In this document: positions 39,554 to 48,897 of the stretch, piece after piece
Position numbering within the stretch: position 1 is the first letter of the stretch
Layout of the letters: the number at the start of each line of letters is the position of its first letter
Source: Lachnospiraceae bacterium
GTDB lineage: Bacteria > Bacillota > Clostridia > Lachnospirales > Lachnospiraceae
Length of the DNA: 61,813 bases
Assembly: GCA_015057555.1 (NCBI GenBank)
Contig: SVEC01000017.1
Location: 1 to 61,813, forward strand
Direction: 5' to 3'
Notes under the pieces: generated by a model
Told to the model about the DNA's origin: nothing
What the model saw: only the letters and a program-made list of their open reading frames with translations
Databases searched by the model: none
Position numbers and translations under genes: made by a program

Positions 39554-39601
39554 AATTCCATTTCTCCACATAATAAATAATTATTTTACTTTCAATAAGT
39601 A

Positions 39602-39630
39602 ATTATACACAACGTTTTCGTCTATGTTAG
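39602..39630 (-). promoter_or_regulatory. promoter of the accD-fabZ operon
   Basis: Minus strand TATAAT (39602-39607) with upstream TG (extended -10), a 17-base spacer, and CTAACA (39625-39630). The -10 is 49 bases before accD. An alternative TTGACA farther upstream has no clear -10. Confidence 0.55.
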
Positions 39631-39633
39631 ACG
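39619..39633. promoter_or_regulatory. palindromic operator candidate over the -35 of the fatty-acid promoter
   Basis: CGTCTA-TGT-TAGACG is a perfect six-base-arm inverted repeat covering the -35 region. It does not match the known FapR or FabT boxes, so the regulator is unknown. Confidence 0.5.
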
Positions 39634-39769
39634 CTTTGTTTAACACATTTTTACATATTTTCAGTCCATTGTCAACATTTCCAGTATTTACAATTGTTTT
39701 TAATTTAGTACAATTTATGATGATATCTATGATGGAAGTTTATATTTTTAACCTGTTTTTTATAATTCC

Positions 39770-39798
39770 TTGAATTATTAACTAGCCTATGATAAAAT
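39770..39798 (+). promoter_or_regulatory. promoter of the small membrane protein gene
   Basis: TTGAAT (39770-39775), 17-base spacer, TAAAAT (39793-39798) with TGA before it, the same boxes as the rsmE promoter. Confidence 0.65.
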
Positions 39799-39833
39799 TC
39801 AATTCAATAGTAAACTAATGAGGGGAAATACAA

Positions 39834-40073
39834 ATGTTTTTGATTATACCTATAATATTTGTATATAGTATTGTATATTTATTTGTGTTTGTTCAGGCTC
39901 ACAAGGATGCAAATATGATTAAGCCACTTACTGGTATGACCATAGGTATGCTACTTTTGCTTGCTTTAACTGCTTTCATATGTTTATTCTTTAGTCACTG
40001 GTTTTTAAGCCTTATAATTTTGATTGTTATAATTGGACTTATTAATTTCCTTTTTTATCTTATAAAATATTAA
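39834..40073 (+). CDS. small hydrophobic membrane protein
   Basis: 79 residues, two or three transmembrane segments (about 1-20, 33-51 and 55-77) with one short polar loop (QAHKDANMIKPLTG). GAGGGGAAAT lies upstream of the ATG and a good promoter precedes it. It is one of only two plus-strand genes in the window and is divergent from the fatty-acid operon. No family is recognised. Confidence 0.65.
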   Translation: MFLIIPIIFVYSIVYLFVFVQAHKDANMIKPLTGMTIGMLLLLALTAFICLFFSHWFLSLIILIVIIGLINFLFYLIKY

Positions 40074-40105
40074 AAGCTGATAATGTTCTACACATTATCA
40101 GCTTT
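40073..40105 (+). terminator. bidirectional terminator
   Basis: Perfect 13-base stem AAAGCTGATAATG / CATTATCAGCTTT with loop TTCTACA lies between the convergent small membrane protein and RNase H genes, flanked by A and T rich runs. Confidence 0.88.
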
Positions 40106-40110
40106 GTTAT

Positions 40111-40743
40111 TTACTCTATACCAACTGCTTTTTTGGCAAGTCTATCAGCTTCTTCATTTCCATCTATTCCAGAATGTCCCTTTACTTTAACAAAATATAG
40201 AGCAATCTTATGTCTAATATTATTTACATAGTCATAATAAGCAATAGTACCCGTTTTATTTCTCTTCCAACTACCAAGAGCCCACATCTCTATACCAGCA
40301 TAATCATAGTAAATGGTTAGTTCCTCAAGACCAAGCTCTATAGCCTTTTCCATAGCAGCCTGACTACCTAAAACCTCTCCTGCCACATTTCTCATAGAAG
40401 CCATTTCAGGATCATTGCCTGAACCACTTAATATATATTTTTGACCATCAGCAATGAGAAAGCCCCCATATCCATATGTACAAGTAGCAACATTATAGGA
40501 ACCATCCACAAATGCATATGGCTTATCTAATATTATTTCAAATGTAGATAAATCTTCTTTAGCATCATCATTATTTTCTTCCGGAACAATCTCATATCCC
40601 ATATAATCATTAGCTTCATTTAGAGTTTTAAAACTTTTATATAATGCACCTGAGAAACCGTCAACATTATTCTTACACTCTTCCCACGTCTCATATATTC
40701 CAGGTGTTTTACCCACCTTAACTGCATAATATTTCTTTGTCAT
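40111..40743 (-). CDS. ribonuclease HI with N-terminal viroplasmin domain
   Basis: 210 residues from the ATG at 40743, close after AAGGTGG. Residues 1-50 (YYAVKVGKTPGIYETWEEC, FSGALYKSFKTLNEA) are the caulimovirus viroplasmin / hybrid-binding domain. The RNase H fold has its carboxylates in PYAFVDGSYN, VAGEVLGSQAAMEK, IYYDYAGIEMWA and HSGIDGNEEADRLAKKA. Role: removes RNA from RNA:DNA hybrids. Downstream of the tubulin-like gene with a hairpin between. Confidence 0.92.
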   Translation of the reverse strand: MTKKYYAVKVGKTPGIYETWEECKNNVDGFSGALYKSFKTLNEANDYMGYEIVPEENNDDAKEDLSTFEIILDKPYAFVDGSYNVATCTYGYGGFLIADGQKYILSGSGNDPEMASMRNVAGEVLGSQAAMEKAIELGLEELTIYYDYAGIEMWALGSWKRNKTGTIAYYDYVNNIRHKIALYFVKVKGHSGIDGNEEADRLAKKAVGIE

Positions 40744-40763
40744 AAAAACCACCTTTTATAATA

Positions 40764-40788
40764 ATAGGCGGAAAATATTTCCGCCTAT
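40764..40788 (-). terminator. hairpin between the tubulin-like and RNase H genes
   Basis: Perfect 11-base stem ATAGGCGGAAA / TTTCCGCCTAT with a three-base loop. The trailing tract on the minus strand is only moderately T-rich, so termination may be partial. Confidence 0.75.
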
Positions 40789-40795
40789 CAATCTT

Positions 40796-43321
40796 TTAAA
40801 CTATATTTGCATATGCTCTCATATCTCTATTTACCTCATCAGTATGAAGTCCAAAATAAATATCAGAATTAACACTATCATATGCATTCTGCATATCCTC
40901 AGCACACTCAAGAAGTGATAATGGAACTGCAATATACATATCATCTATTGATATCTCAAGCTCACCCTTATTAGTAGTAATAGTGTGCTCCTTTTCATTA
41001 TATGGCTCAGCCATATATAAATCCTTAACAGCCTTACTAAAGTATGGCATACCGTCTGGAAGGGAAATGTACTTCTTGTTTAACATATCAGTACCATAAC
41101 CATCCTTAATGATACAAAGCTTCTTCTTCTCAGTCTTTTCACTTGAACCTTCTACAAAGGCTCTAGCTACATCAGACATAATTTCTTCTCTTCTATCATT
41201 TGTAGGAGAAACAAACATAATATTTGTCTCCTGAAGAGTAGGAATCTTTTCAGAAAATGCAACAGAAATAAGCTTCTCTGGAGCATATACACCTATTCCT
41301 ATTAAAGCATTCTTATATATCTTTTCAAGCACGTCCTTAACCACTATAGGTCTACCATTATCAATGTTAGCTTCATTTCTAGCATAGATGTCGATAACAC
41401 CCTTCTTAACCTCATTAATACGTGCTTCTGTAATATAATCAGATGGAAGGAATTCCTTATGTTTAGCCTCCTTCAAAAGATAATCTATTGTTCTCTTACC
41501 TCTTATAGCAAGATCCTCTACTGCATTCTTCATATCCTCATCAAACTGTGAGAAAATATCATTAAGTCTCTCCGCTTTATGACGAAGCATTCTTATAGTA
41601 TCACCAAAAACATCCTGTGAATCTAGACCATCCACGAGTATTGTTCTCTCACTTGCTAATGCTTCCTTAATGCACGCATCATAATATCCATTTTCGGCCT
41701 CTCTCTTAGCTGAAGGGAATGCAAATATCTTCTTTGTTACCATTGCTTGTATAGATTCGATGATACGACTATACTCACCTGTTGACTGATAAGATCTCTG
41801 TAAAACCTCCAGATCTCTTATAGCCTTAATCATTCCGGAATCTTCCTCTAAACCAACAATTCCCTCTGCACCTATCATATGCATTGCAATAAACGGACCA
41901 TGATGCTTAATAATATTATCAATCTCTGATGATAAGCTCTGAACAAGCTTATTCTTGACAGATTTCATAAGTATAGGAACATCCTGCTTAATCTCATTAA
42001 GCTGTCTAGCCATACCACTCCTAAATCTCTCAGTACCCTTCTTAATTTCCTTATATACAGGTTTCTCATACTGACCAACCTTAATAAGTCCAGGTAAATC
42101 TAAATTTACAGCCGTGCCAGGTCTGTCCACCAAAAATTGCTTAACATCCGCAAGAGCTTTATCAATAGATAGATTAATTACGCTGCGAAGTGGCTCTGGA
42201 TCATGTATCTTCTTATAAGCTTCACTAAACAGCTTATGTTCACATATATTCTCAATTTCCTTTATAGGAATCTTATAATCAGCCTCATTGATAACCTTAT
42301 AATAACCCTTTGCATCCTTTTTAAAGAAGGTATTACGAAGTGGCTCTCTCAAATCACCATACATCTCTGAACCAATATATTTATTCATAGCTAGCTTATA
42401 TAAGAAATAAGCTGTATCACTAAATATAACTCCATCAGGAATATATCCCTGCTCATCCTTCTTACCTGATACAAGAAGACATGCATCAAATATATTTTCC
42501 TTCATACATAGTCTATGGGTTGTACTCTCTGAGATAAAGCCCTCTGGCTTATCAAGTATTCTCATAAGATAATCAACCTCTTTAAGAGTAGCGCATCCAT
42601 TTGCATTTAGTAGAGTGACTATTGCTGGATCATCACTTATTGCTTTAACGCCGAAATGACAATCTGGCATAAGTAAGCATCCACCCACTCTAAAGTTCTG
42701 CCACTTCTTAACCTTTGCTAGTGCCTTAATATTATAGGTTACATCTGCTAAAATACCACTACCAGTACCACCTGCAACACTTGATACAATAATTACATCA
42801 AGTTTACCTGTCTCCGACCTCTCATAGCACTCCTTAACCTTATCAAAAAGAAGTATTCTCATGTCCTCATATGCGTTAGAGAACATAAGTCTACCAATCT
42901 GACGATTACCATTGGCACCCTCTCTGCCTAAAGTTATAGTAGGAAAATCTGGTCTCATCCAATTGGCAAGATTTGGATGAACTGGATTATTCAAAATACC
43001 ATTTTCAAGAACATTATCAATATTAGGTCTATAAATACTGATAATCTCAAGAGCATTAAGACCAATACCATCCTTACTATCCTCTATCATCTGCTCCATA
43101 GTAGGAATATCAGAGTCAATATAGATAAAATTAATATTATCCTCCGGAGTAATCTGATCCTTAAGCATCCCCTTAAGGTTACTTACAACTCTACCACCGG
43201 CACCACCCAAGCCGATAACAAGATAATCCCTATTAAATCTGTTTCCATCCTCTTCCTTACCAAATATTCTTATGTCTTTAAGTCTGGAAAACTCCTCTTT
43301 TTGCGTATCAATAAGTATCAT
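40796..43321 (-). CDS. prokaryotic tubulin-like GTPase family protein
   Basis: 841 residues, soluble. Residues about 30-45 (DYLVIGLGGAGGRVVSNL) and the tubulin/FtsZ signature VAGGTGSGILADV near 182 place it in the tubulin superfamily (the Tubulin_2-type family). INFIYIDSDIPTM and FPTITLGREGANGN fill the nucleotide pocket region. The remaining 500 residues are helical and of unknown role. It is far longer than FtsZ and has no FtsZ C-terminal peptide. It starts 14 bases after prfC. GTP binding is expected; polymer formation is inference. No partner typical of other tubulin-like loci is obvious nearby. Confidence 0.85.
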   Translation of the reverse strand: MILIDTQKEEFSRLKDIRIFGKEEDGNRFNRDYLVIGLGGAGGRVVSNLKGMLKDQITPEDNINFIYIDSDIPTMEQMIEDSKDGIGLNALEIISIYRPNIDNVLENGILNNPVHPNLANWMRPDFPTITLGREGANGNRQIGRLMFSNAYEDMRILLFDKVKECYERSETGKLDVIIVSSVAGGTGSGILADVTYNIKALAKVKKWQNFRVGGCLLMPDCHFGVKAISDDPAIVTLLNANGCATLKEVDYLMRILDKPEGFISESTTHRLCMKENIFDACLLVSGKKDEQGYIPDGVIFSDTAYFLYKLAMNKYIGSEMYGDLREPLRNTFFKKDAKGYYKVINEADYKIPIKEIENICEHKLFSEAYKKIHDPEPLRSVINLSIDKALADVKQFLVDRPGTAVNLDLPGLIKVGQYEKPVYKEIKKGTERFRSGMARQLNEIKQDVPILMKSVKNKLVQSLSSEIDNIIKHHGPFIAMHMIGAEGIVGLEEDSGMIKAIRDLEVLQRSYQSTGEYSRIIESIQAMVTKKIFAFPSAKREAENGYYDACIKEALASERTILVDGLDSQDVFGDTIRMLRHKAERLNDIFSQFDEDMKNAVEDLAIRGKRTIDYLLKEAKHKEFLPSDYITEARINEVKKGVIDIYARNEANIDNGRPIVVKDVLEKIYKNALIGIGVYAPEKLISVAFSEKIPTLQETNIMFVSPTNDRREEIMSDVARAFVEGSSEKTEKKKLCIIKDGYGTDMLNKKYISLPDGMPYFSKAVKDLYMAEPYNEKEHTITTNKGELEISIDDMYIAVPLSLLECAEDMQNAYDSVNSDIYFGLHTDEVNRDMRAYANIV

Positions 43322-43335
43322 ATACCTTTTCCTCC

Positions 43336-44931
43336 CTAGTTTTTACGGAAATCTGTTAACTCTAACCCCTCATTATGTTCTAATAAAATTCTGATAGACC
43401 ATTCATTTGCAAAGAGTAAAAGCGGATTATCCTTCATGTCCTTTACCTTCTTGCAATCGCTTATTCTACTAAGCTTGTTAAGATCTGTGTTAGGATCCTT
43501 AACCCATCTAATATAGTTATATGGAAGTGGTTCCATACGAACATCACAGCCATATTCATTCTCCAATCTGTATTTTAAAACATCAAATTGAAGAACACCT
43601 ACAACTCCTACTATTATCTCTGACATACCAAGAAGATAATCCTGGAATATCTGGATAGCACCCTCCTGAGCTATCTGAGTTACACCCTTCATAAACTGCT
43701 TCTTCTTCATAGAATCAACAGGCACCAATCTACAAAAATGCTCCGGTGCAAAGGTAGGAATTCCTTCATATTCAAACTTCTTACCTGGAACTGTTATGGT
43801 GTCTCCTATGGAGAATAATCCAGGGTCAAATATACCAATTACATCTCCTGCGTATGCTTCATCTATAATCTTTCTGTCCTGAGCCATAATCTGCTGCGGC
43901 TGAGAAAGCTTCATCTTACGCTTACTCTGAACATGATAGACATCCTTAGTTGCATCAAACTTTCCAGAACAAATTCTCATAAAAGCTATCCTATCATGGT
44001 GGGCCTTGTTCATATTAGCCTGGATTTTAAATACAAAGCCTGAGAAAAAGTCATTCATAGGGTCTATTGAACCTTCATTTGACTGTCTTGGAAGCGGAGA
44101 CTGAGTCATCTTAAGGAAATGTTCTAGGAATGTTTCTATACCAAAGGTCGTAAGAGCCGAACCAAAGAATACAGGTGATAATTCACCCTTATCTACTAGC
44201 TCTTGATTAAACTCATCTGAAGCTCCATCAAGAAGTTCAACTTCTTCCATAAGCTGTTCGTAAAGCTCGTCTCCAACCTCTTCCTTAAGCTTAGCATCCT
44301 CCACATCGTATTCTTCCTTAGCGGCACTCTTAGCTCCACCAACAGAAACAGCTTTAAACATAGAAACCTTTTTAGTCTCTCTGTCATATACTCCCTTAAA
44401 TCTTTTACCTGAGCCTATAGGCCAGTTAATAGGACAGGTCCTAATACCGAGCACACTCTCTATCTCATCAAGAAGCTCGAAAGAATCTCTAGCCTCTAAA
44501 TCCATCTTATTAATAAATGTAAATATAGGAATATGTCTCATAACACAAACCTTGAAAAGCTTAATAGTCTGTGCCTCAACACCCTTTGACGCATCTATAA
44601 CCATTACCGCTGAATCTGCAGCCATAAGTGTTCTATAAGTATCCTCTGAGAAGTCCTGGTGTCCAGGGGTATCAAGAATATTAATACAATAACCATCATA
44701 GTTAAACTGTAGTACTGATGAAGTAACTGAGATACCTCTATCCTTCTCTATCTGCATCCAGTCTGATACTGCATATTTTGAATTTGCTTTTCCCTTTACA
44801 GAACCTGCAGTATTAATAGCTCCTCCATAGAGAAGAAATTTCTCTGTAAGCGTTGTCTTACCTGCATCAGGGTGTGAAATAATAGCAAATGTTCGTCTTC
44901 TTTCTATTTCCTTTTTAAGCTGTTCTGACAT
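43336..44931 (-). CDS. prfC: peptide chain release factor 3 (RF3)
   Basis: 531 residues from the ATG at 44931 (MSEQLKKEIERR), six bases after GGAGG. G1 SHPDAGKTTLTEKF, G2-region threonine, G3 DTPGHQDFSEDTYR, G4 NKMDLEARD, with RF3-type later domains (ILQKYRLENEYGCDV-like VLKYRLENEYGCDVRMEP). Role: GTPase that recycles RF1/RF2 from the ribosome after termination. It is directly upstream of the tubulin-like gene, an uncommon pairing. Confidence 0.96.
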   Translation of the reverse strand: MSEQLKKEIERRRTFAIISHPDAGKTTLTEKFLLYGGAINTAGSVKGKANSKYAVSDWMQIEKDRGISVTSSVLQFNYDGYCINILDTPGHQDFSEDTYRTLMAADSAVMVIDASKGVEAQTIKLFKVCVMRHIPIFTFINKMDLEARDSFELLDEIESVLGIRTCPINWPIGSGKRFKGVYDRETKKVSMFKAVSVGGAKSAAKEEYDVEDAKLKEEVGDELYEQLMEEVELLDGASDEFNQELVDKGELSPVFFGSALTTFGIETFLEHFLKMTQSPLPRQSNEGSIDPMNDFFSGFVFKIQANMNKAHHDRIAFMRICSGKFDATKDVYHVQSKRKMKLSQPQQIMAQDRKIIDEAYAGDVIGIFDPGLFSIGDTITVPGKKFEYEGIPTFAPEHFCRLVPVDSMKKKQFMKGVTQIAQEGAIQIFQDYLLGMSEIIVGVVGVLQFDVLKYRLENEYGCDVRMEPLPYNYIRWVKDPNTDLNKLSRISDCKKVKDMKDNPLLLFANEWSIRILLEHNEGLELTDFRKN

Positions 44932-45052
44932 AATGTCCTCCAAGTAAATGTATTAGTAATAATATATGTCAAGACAAAATTTATCCATTATCAAACATAC
45001 ATAATTTATTATATCCTTTATTTATATATTTCTCAATAGCTTAAATAAAAAA

Positions 45053-45098
45053 ATCCGCATTAAATATGATGAAATATATCATCTAATTTATTACGGAT
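45053..45098 (-). terminator. terminator of the EAL-azlC-azlD operon
   Basis: Long imperfect stem with ATCCG (45053-45057) pairing CGGAT (45094-45098) and GATGA/TCATC inside, followed by seven T residues on the minus strand. Confidence 0.8.
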
Positions 45099-45137
45099 AT
45101 TTTTTATATTCAATATATAGATAAATTTTAAAGAGTC

Positions 45138-45701
45138 TTAATTATTTATATTATTATAATTTTGATTCTCATAATTTTGGTCATAATAATTTGCATTATT
45201 ATATGTTTGTCCATAATTCATATAAGGATTATAATATGTATTATTAATCGGTACATCTACCACGTTCGCTTTAAATGTGGCTACCATATTAAATACAAGG
45301 AATACACAATAAATCATAGACAAAACAAATCCAATAATACCACCTATTGAAGAACCACATAGAAGCATACCTAATCCTAACAATAATAAAAATACATATG
45401 TAGTTATCATAAGTCCACGATATAGGCCCAATTTATTACCATCTCCATTATAAGAAAGTCTGGCAATTGTAGCAAATAGCAATCCAAGAACAATAAGTGC
45501 TCCCATCAAATATATCAACGAAAAAACAAATAAAGCACCTATAATAATTAACCCACCAAACAATCCCCAAAAAAATCTTTCGTTATCATCATCAATGGAA
45601 CTATCTAACATAAAAAACAAATTATACAGTAACAACATATACACAAAAGCAATTACAAGCAATATAATAACACGCTTATAATTCTTTTTAACATTCTCCA
45701 T
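45138..45701 (-). CDS. membrane protein with Asn/Tyr-rich tail
   Basis: 187 residues. Four hydrophobic segments (about 10-32, 45-78, 93-112, 118-145) precede an Asn/Tyr/Gln-rich C-terminal tail (from about 152: NNTYYNPYMNYGQTYNNANY). GGAGGG lies before the ATG. The tail is low complexity and probably cytoplasmic or periplasmic and disordered. It starts 24 bases after azlD, so it is the last gene of the EAL-azlCD operon. No family is recognised. Confidence 0.65.
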   Translation of the reverse strand: MENVKKNYKRVIILLVIAFVYMLLLYNLFFMLDSSIDDDNERFFWGLFGGLIIIGALFVFSLIYLMGALIVLGLLFATIARLSYNGDGNKLGLYRGLMITTYVFLLLLGLGMLLCGSSIGGIIGFVLSMIYCVFLVFNMVATFKANVVDVPINNTYYNPYMNYGQTYNNANYYDQNYENQNYNNINN

Positions 45702-45725
45702 TATTATCCCTCCAAAATTAACCTA

Positions 45726-46025
45726 TTAAAAAAACAACTCCAATACAAATACTATCAAGCAGCAGGAAACTGCTGTTTTGAACAAGTCAAAACCTAACCA
45801 TGCCACTATAATTCCTATAACTAAAGCAGCCACGCCAGACACAGTACTCTGTGTAGCATGTACTATAGCTGGAAATGTCATAACTGCCAATGTAACATAT
45901 GGCACATAGTACAAAAATGACTGCAAAAAACGATTCTTAATCTGTCCTCTTATTAAGGTAAGCGGTAAAACTCTTATGGCATATGTAACAACAGCCATAA
46001 TTAATATGTATATATAATTATTCAT
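45726..46025 (-). CDS. azlD: AzlD family branched-chain amino acid exporter subunit
   Basis: 99 residues, three to four membrane helices. YILIMAVVTYAIRVLPLTLIRG and YYVPYVTLAVMTFPAIV are AzlD hallmarks. Role: small partner of AzlC in branched-chain amino acid (or analogue) export. It overlaps the azlC end by eight bases. Confidence 0.9.
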   Translation of the reverse strand: MNNYIYILIMAVVTYAIRVLPLTLIRGQIKNRFLQSFLYYVPYVTLAVMTFPAIVHATQSTVSGVAALVIGIIVAWLGFDLFKTAVSCCLIVFVLELFF

Positions 46026-46764
46026 GCTCTACTACCTCCTCCTGTATCGGTACTGGGAAAAGTATTGCCGCAGCAGATGCAATTACAACAGTTAAAATTA
46101 TTGTTCTAGTTCCCTCTGACAGATTACTTACAACTGGTAAGGTTGCAGCCAAATAGCTCAACACAAAAGAAATAACAATCAAACCAGCTACTATCTTACT
46201 CTTTCTGGCTGGCGGAATTATAACTGCCAGAAACATTCCATATAATGCAACACTAAAAGCACTTACAAGTCTGACAGGAAGCAAATTCCCGGCTATAACA
46301 CCAAGCATAGTACCTATTCCCCATGCAGGTGAAGCAATCAAAGCTGCCCCATAGGAATAATATGGATTTAAATACCCTGGTCTGGCTATTGCTATTCCAA
46401 ATAGTTCGTCTGTTACATGAAAAGCCATTATAAATCTATGAAAAAAAGGCATTTTAGAATCTAATCTTTGGCTCATAGCACAGCTCATAAGCATATATCT
46501 GGCATTTGCAACTAAGGTAGCTAAAGCTATTTCAAGATATGCCGCCATGGCACCAATAGATGTAAAGCCTGCATACTCACCAGCAGAAGCATTACAAAGT
46601 ATACTAACCAAAAAACCTTGACCAGGTGTAAGACCAACATTCTTAGCCGCAATACCAAGCGAAAAGGATACTGCCAGGTATCCCAGTGCAATAGGAATCC
46701 CATCCTTCATACCATTGCGAAGAGTTTCAAGATTATGTTCATTACGTATTGAATATGTGTCCAT
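46018..46764 (-). CDS. azlC: AzlC family branched-chain amino acid exporter
   Basis: 248 residues, polytopic. GIPIALGYLAVSFSLGIAAKN, FLVSILCNASAGEYAGF and FFHRFIMAFHVTDELFGIA are the AzlC signature blocks. Role: exports branched-chain amino acids with AzlD. It follows an EAL-domain gene by 12 bases, so the pump and the c-di-GMP protein share a transcript. Confidence 0.92.
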   Translation of the reverse strand: MDTYSIRNEHNLETLRNGMKDGIPIALGYLAVSFSLGIAAKNVGLTPGQGFLVSILCNASAGEYAGFTSIGAMAAYLEIALATLVANARYMLMSCAMSQRLDSKMPFFHRFIMAFHVTDELFGIAIARPGYLNPYYSYGAALIASPAWGIGTMLGVIAGNLLPVRLVSAFSVALYGMFLAVIIPPARKSKIVAGLIVISFVLSYLAATLPVVSNLSEGTRTIILTVVIASAAAILFPVPIQEEVVEHE

Positions 46765-46776
46765 TATTAAAGTCCT

Positions 46777-48762
46777 TTAACTATATTTTTCTTCAAATTC
46801 CTCTATAGACATAGGTTTTGCAAAATAATATCCCTGTATAAGATCACATTCCTGTTCAGTAAGAAATTCAACCTGTTCCTTATTTTCAATTCCTTCTGCC
46901 ACTATCTTCATATTAAGCTTTTTAGCCAAATCAATAACCTCTGAAACTATAAGCATACCTCTATCTACAGATTCAATGCCTCTAAAGAAATCAGCATCTA
47001 TCTTAAGCACATCTATAGTTAGCTCTTTAAGAGAATTTAGTGATGAGTATCCAGCGCCAAAATCATCCATAGAAACTACGAATCCATACTGACGAAGCTG
47101 ATTTACTGTATCAATCAACACATACTTATCATCAAAGAATGCACTTTCAGTAAGTTCAAGTTCTATGTATTGATGAGGTACATTATATTTGTCAACAATC
47201 TTGCAAATATGCTCTGCCAAGTCCTCTCTGGTAAAGTGAGCTCTTGATACATTAACAGATATCGGGAATAATTCTCTACCCTCAGCTGACCACTTTGACT
47301 GCTGAGCAGCTACTTCCTCCAGCATATAATCATCTAATTGAAGAATAAATCCATTACTTTCAAATATTGGAATAAATTTATTTGGTGGAATTAATCCATC
47401 TACTGGATGTATCCATCTAACCAAAGCTTCCGCACCTGCTAATTTTTCTTCTTTAGCACTATATTTTGGCTGTAGATAAAGTTTGAATTGCTTAGTCACA
47501 AGAGCCTTATCCATTTCATCCTCTATCCTACGTTCCCAAAGCTGTTGCTTTTTCATCTCAATATCATAGGAAGCTATTTTCTCATCAGAATCCTCAGGAA
47601 GCATCTCAAGAGCTGTAGTTGCATTGTTATACAAGCTATCAATCTCCCTATCATTATTATCTGCTATACATACACCAAACTTGAAATATAACTTAACATT
47701 TGGAACCTGAGACCATAATATTTGCTCAATTTTCTCAATTCTATGTATTAAATCTTCCTCTGATTTATATGCAATAAGCAATCCAAAATCAGCCTCATCA
47801 TGGTGTGAAATAAGTTCTTTATTATTAAATTGCTTCTTTAATGCATTATAAAACTTCTCCATAAGCTCCTCGCCTTCTACAACTCCAAAGCATGTACAGA
47901 AGCTTCTATATTTTTCCATACGAAGATTTACAACTGCGTAATTAAGTCTACCTCGATTTTTACGAAGCAATTTATCACCTTTTTTTGTAAAATAAAGCCA
48001 ATTATTACCTCCGGTAACCATATCTGTATACAAAACTTTGGTAATTTTCTTTTGACTTCTTGCAACACTCACTATAGAAGATACGTAATATATCATAAAA
48101 ATTATGGTGAGTACTAATATAAGTTCAAAGGTTATTAATACCATACGCAAATCATGATTATATATATTTAAATCATTTAAAACAAATATATTATAACCAT
48201 TAACCTCTACGCCAATCCAAATTTCAGCATATATAACAGGGATATTTCTGCTTCTGAAATCTGAAATATGCAAAAATACGTCCTTATTCATAAACTTATC
48301 CAAGATATCATCAGATAATTCTGTTTCATCATTGATAACATCAAATAACCCCAAAGAATCAGAATGTATAATAATATTATAATTATCAATATTAAAACTG
48401 TTTTCATCATTATACAAAAGCAATTTATCTAAATTTATCGTATATTCATTATTACTCCATAGGATATCATTATTTTCATCAAGAACTGTAACGGCGTTTA
48501 TAGTATCAACTACACTTAGATGAGCTTTTAAATCCTCACTAGATAATTCTTTCAAATCTTCACTAGTCACATATTCAGCAACTTTTAATGATAATTTATA
48601 TGCATCATATAGCTTTTCATCAACCAAGTTAATAACATATAAAGCTAAAATGCCAACAACAATTCCAACTGCAAAAACAGATATAAAAAACAAACCAACG
48701 ATAGATGGCCATATTCTCTTCTTATTAAATTTTTTTATTCTTTTATCTTTGGCCTTACTCAT
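46777..48762 (-). CDS. membrane-bound degenerate GGDEF / EAL c-di-GMP phosphodiesterase
   Basis: 661 residues. Two membrane helices (about 15-40 and 207-228) bracket a sensory extracytoplasmic domain. A GGDEF-like domain (about 240-395) has lost the active-site GGDEF (HHDEADFG). The EAL domain (about 405-655) retains EALVRW, ISVNVSRAHF, ELTESAFFDD, MDDFGAGYSSLNS, LKIDADFF, AEGIENKEQ and QGYYFAKP, all the catalytic residues, so it should hydrolyse c-di-GMP. First gene of an operon with azlCD. The sensed signal may be an amino acid or envelope state (inference from the operon). Confidence 0.93.
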   Translation of the reverse strand: MSKAKDKRIKKFNKKRIWPSIVGLFFISVFAVGIVVGILALYVINLVDEKLYDAYKLSLKVAEYVTSEDLKELSSEDLKAHLSVVDTINAVTVLDENNDILWSNNEYTINLDKLLLYNDENSFNIDNYNIIIHSDSLGLFDVINDETELSDDILDKFMNKDVFLHISDFRSRNIPVIYAEIWIGVEVNGYNIFVLNDLNIYNHDLRMVLITFELILVLTIIFMIYYVSSIVSVARSQKKITKVLYTDMVTGGNNWLYFTKKGDKLLRKNRGRLNYAVVNLRMEKYRSFCTCFGVVEGEELMEKFYNALKKQFNNKELISHHDEADFGLLIAYKSEEDLIHRIEKIEQILWSQVPNVKLYFKFGVCIADNNDREIDSLYNNATTALEMLPEDSDEKIASYDIEMKKQQLWERRIEDEMDKALVTKQFKLYLQPKYSAKEEKLAGAEALVRWIHPVDGLIPPNKFIPIFESNGFILQLDDYMLEEVAAQQSKWSAEGRELFPISVNVSRAHFTREDLAEHICKIVDKYNVPHQYIELELTESAFFDDKYVLIDTVNQLRQYGFVVSMDDFGAGYSSLNSLKELTIDVLKIDADFFRGIESVDRGMLIVSEVIDLAKKLNMKIVAEGIENKEQVEFLTEQECDLIQGYYFAKPMSIEEFEEKYS

Positions 48763-48807
48763 AATTTATCTCCTCGAAAACAAAGCTAAAATATATATTA
48801 TTTAATA

Positions 48808-48836
48808 ATTATAATCATTAAACAATATAATTGCAA
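48808..48836 (-). promoter_or_regulatory. promoter of the EAL-azlCD operon
   Basis: Minus strand TTGCAA (48831-48836), 17-base spacer, TATAAT (48808-48813), about 46 bases before the start codon. Confidence 0.7.
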
Positions 48837-48870
48837 TGAAACTAAAATAAATTCTACATTAATAACAAAA

Positions 48871-48892
48871 AAAGGAGCTAAGCTCCTCTTTT
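48871..48892 (-). terminator. terminator after the LUD gene
   Basis: Stem AGGAGC / GCTCCT with loop TAA, extended by A-T pairs and followed by seven T residues on the minus strand, six bases after the LUD stop. Confidence 0.82.
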
Positions 48893-48897
48893 TTATC

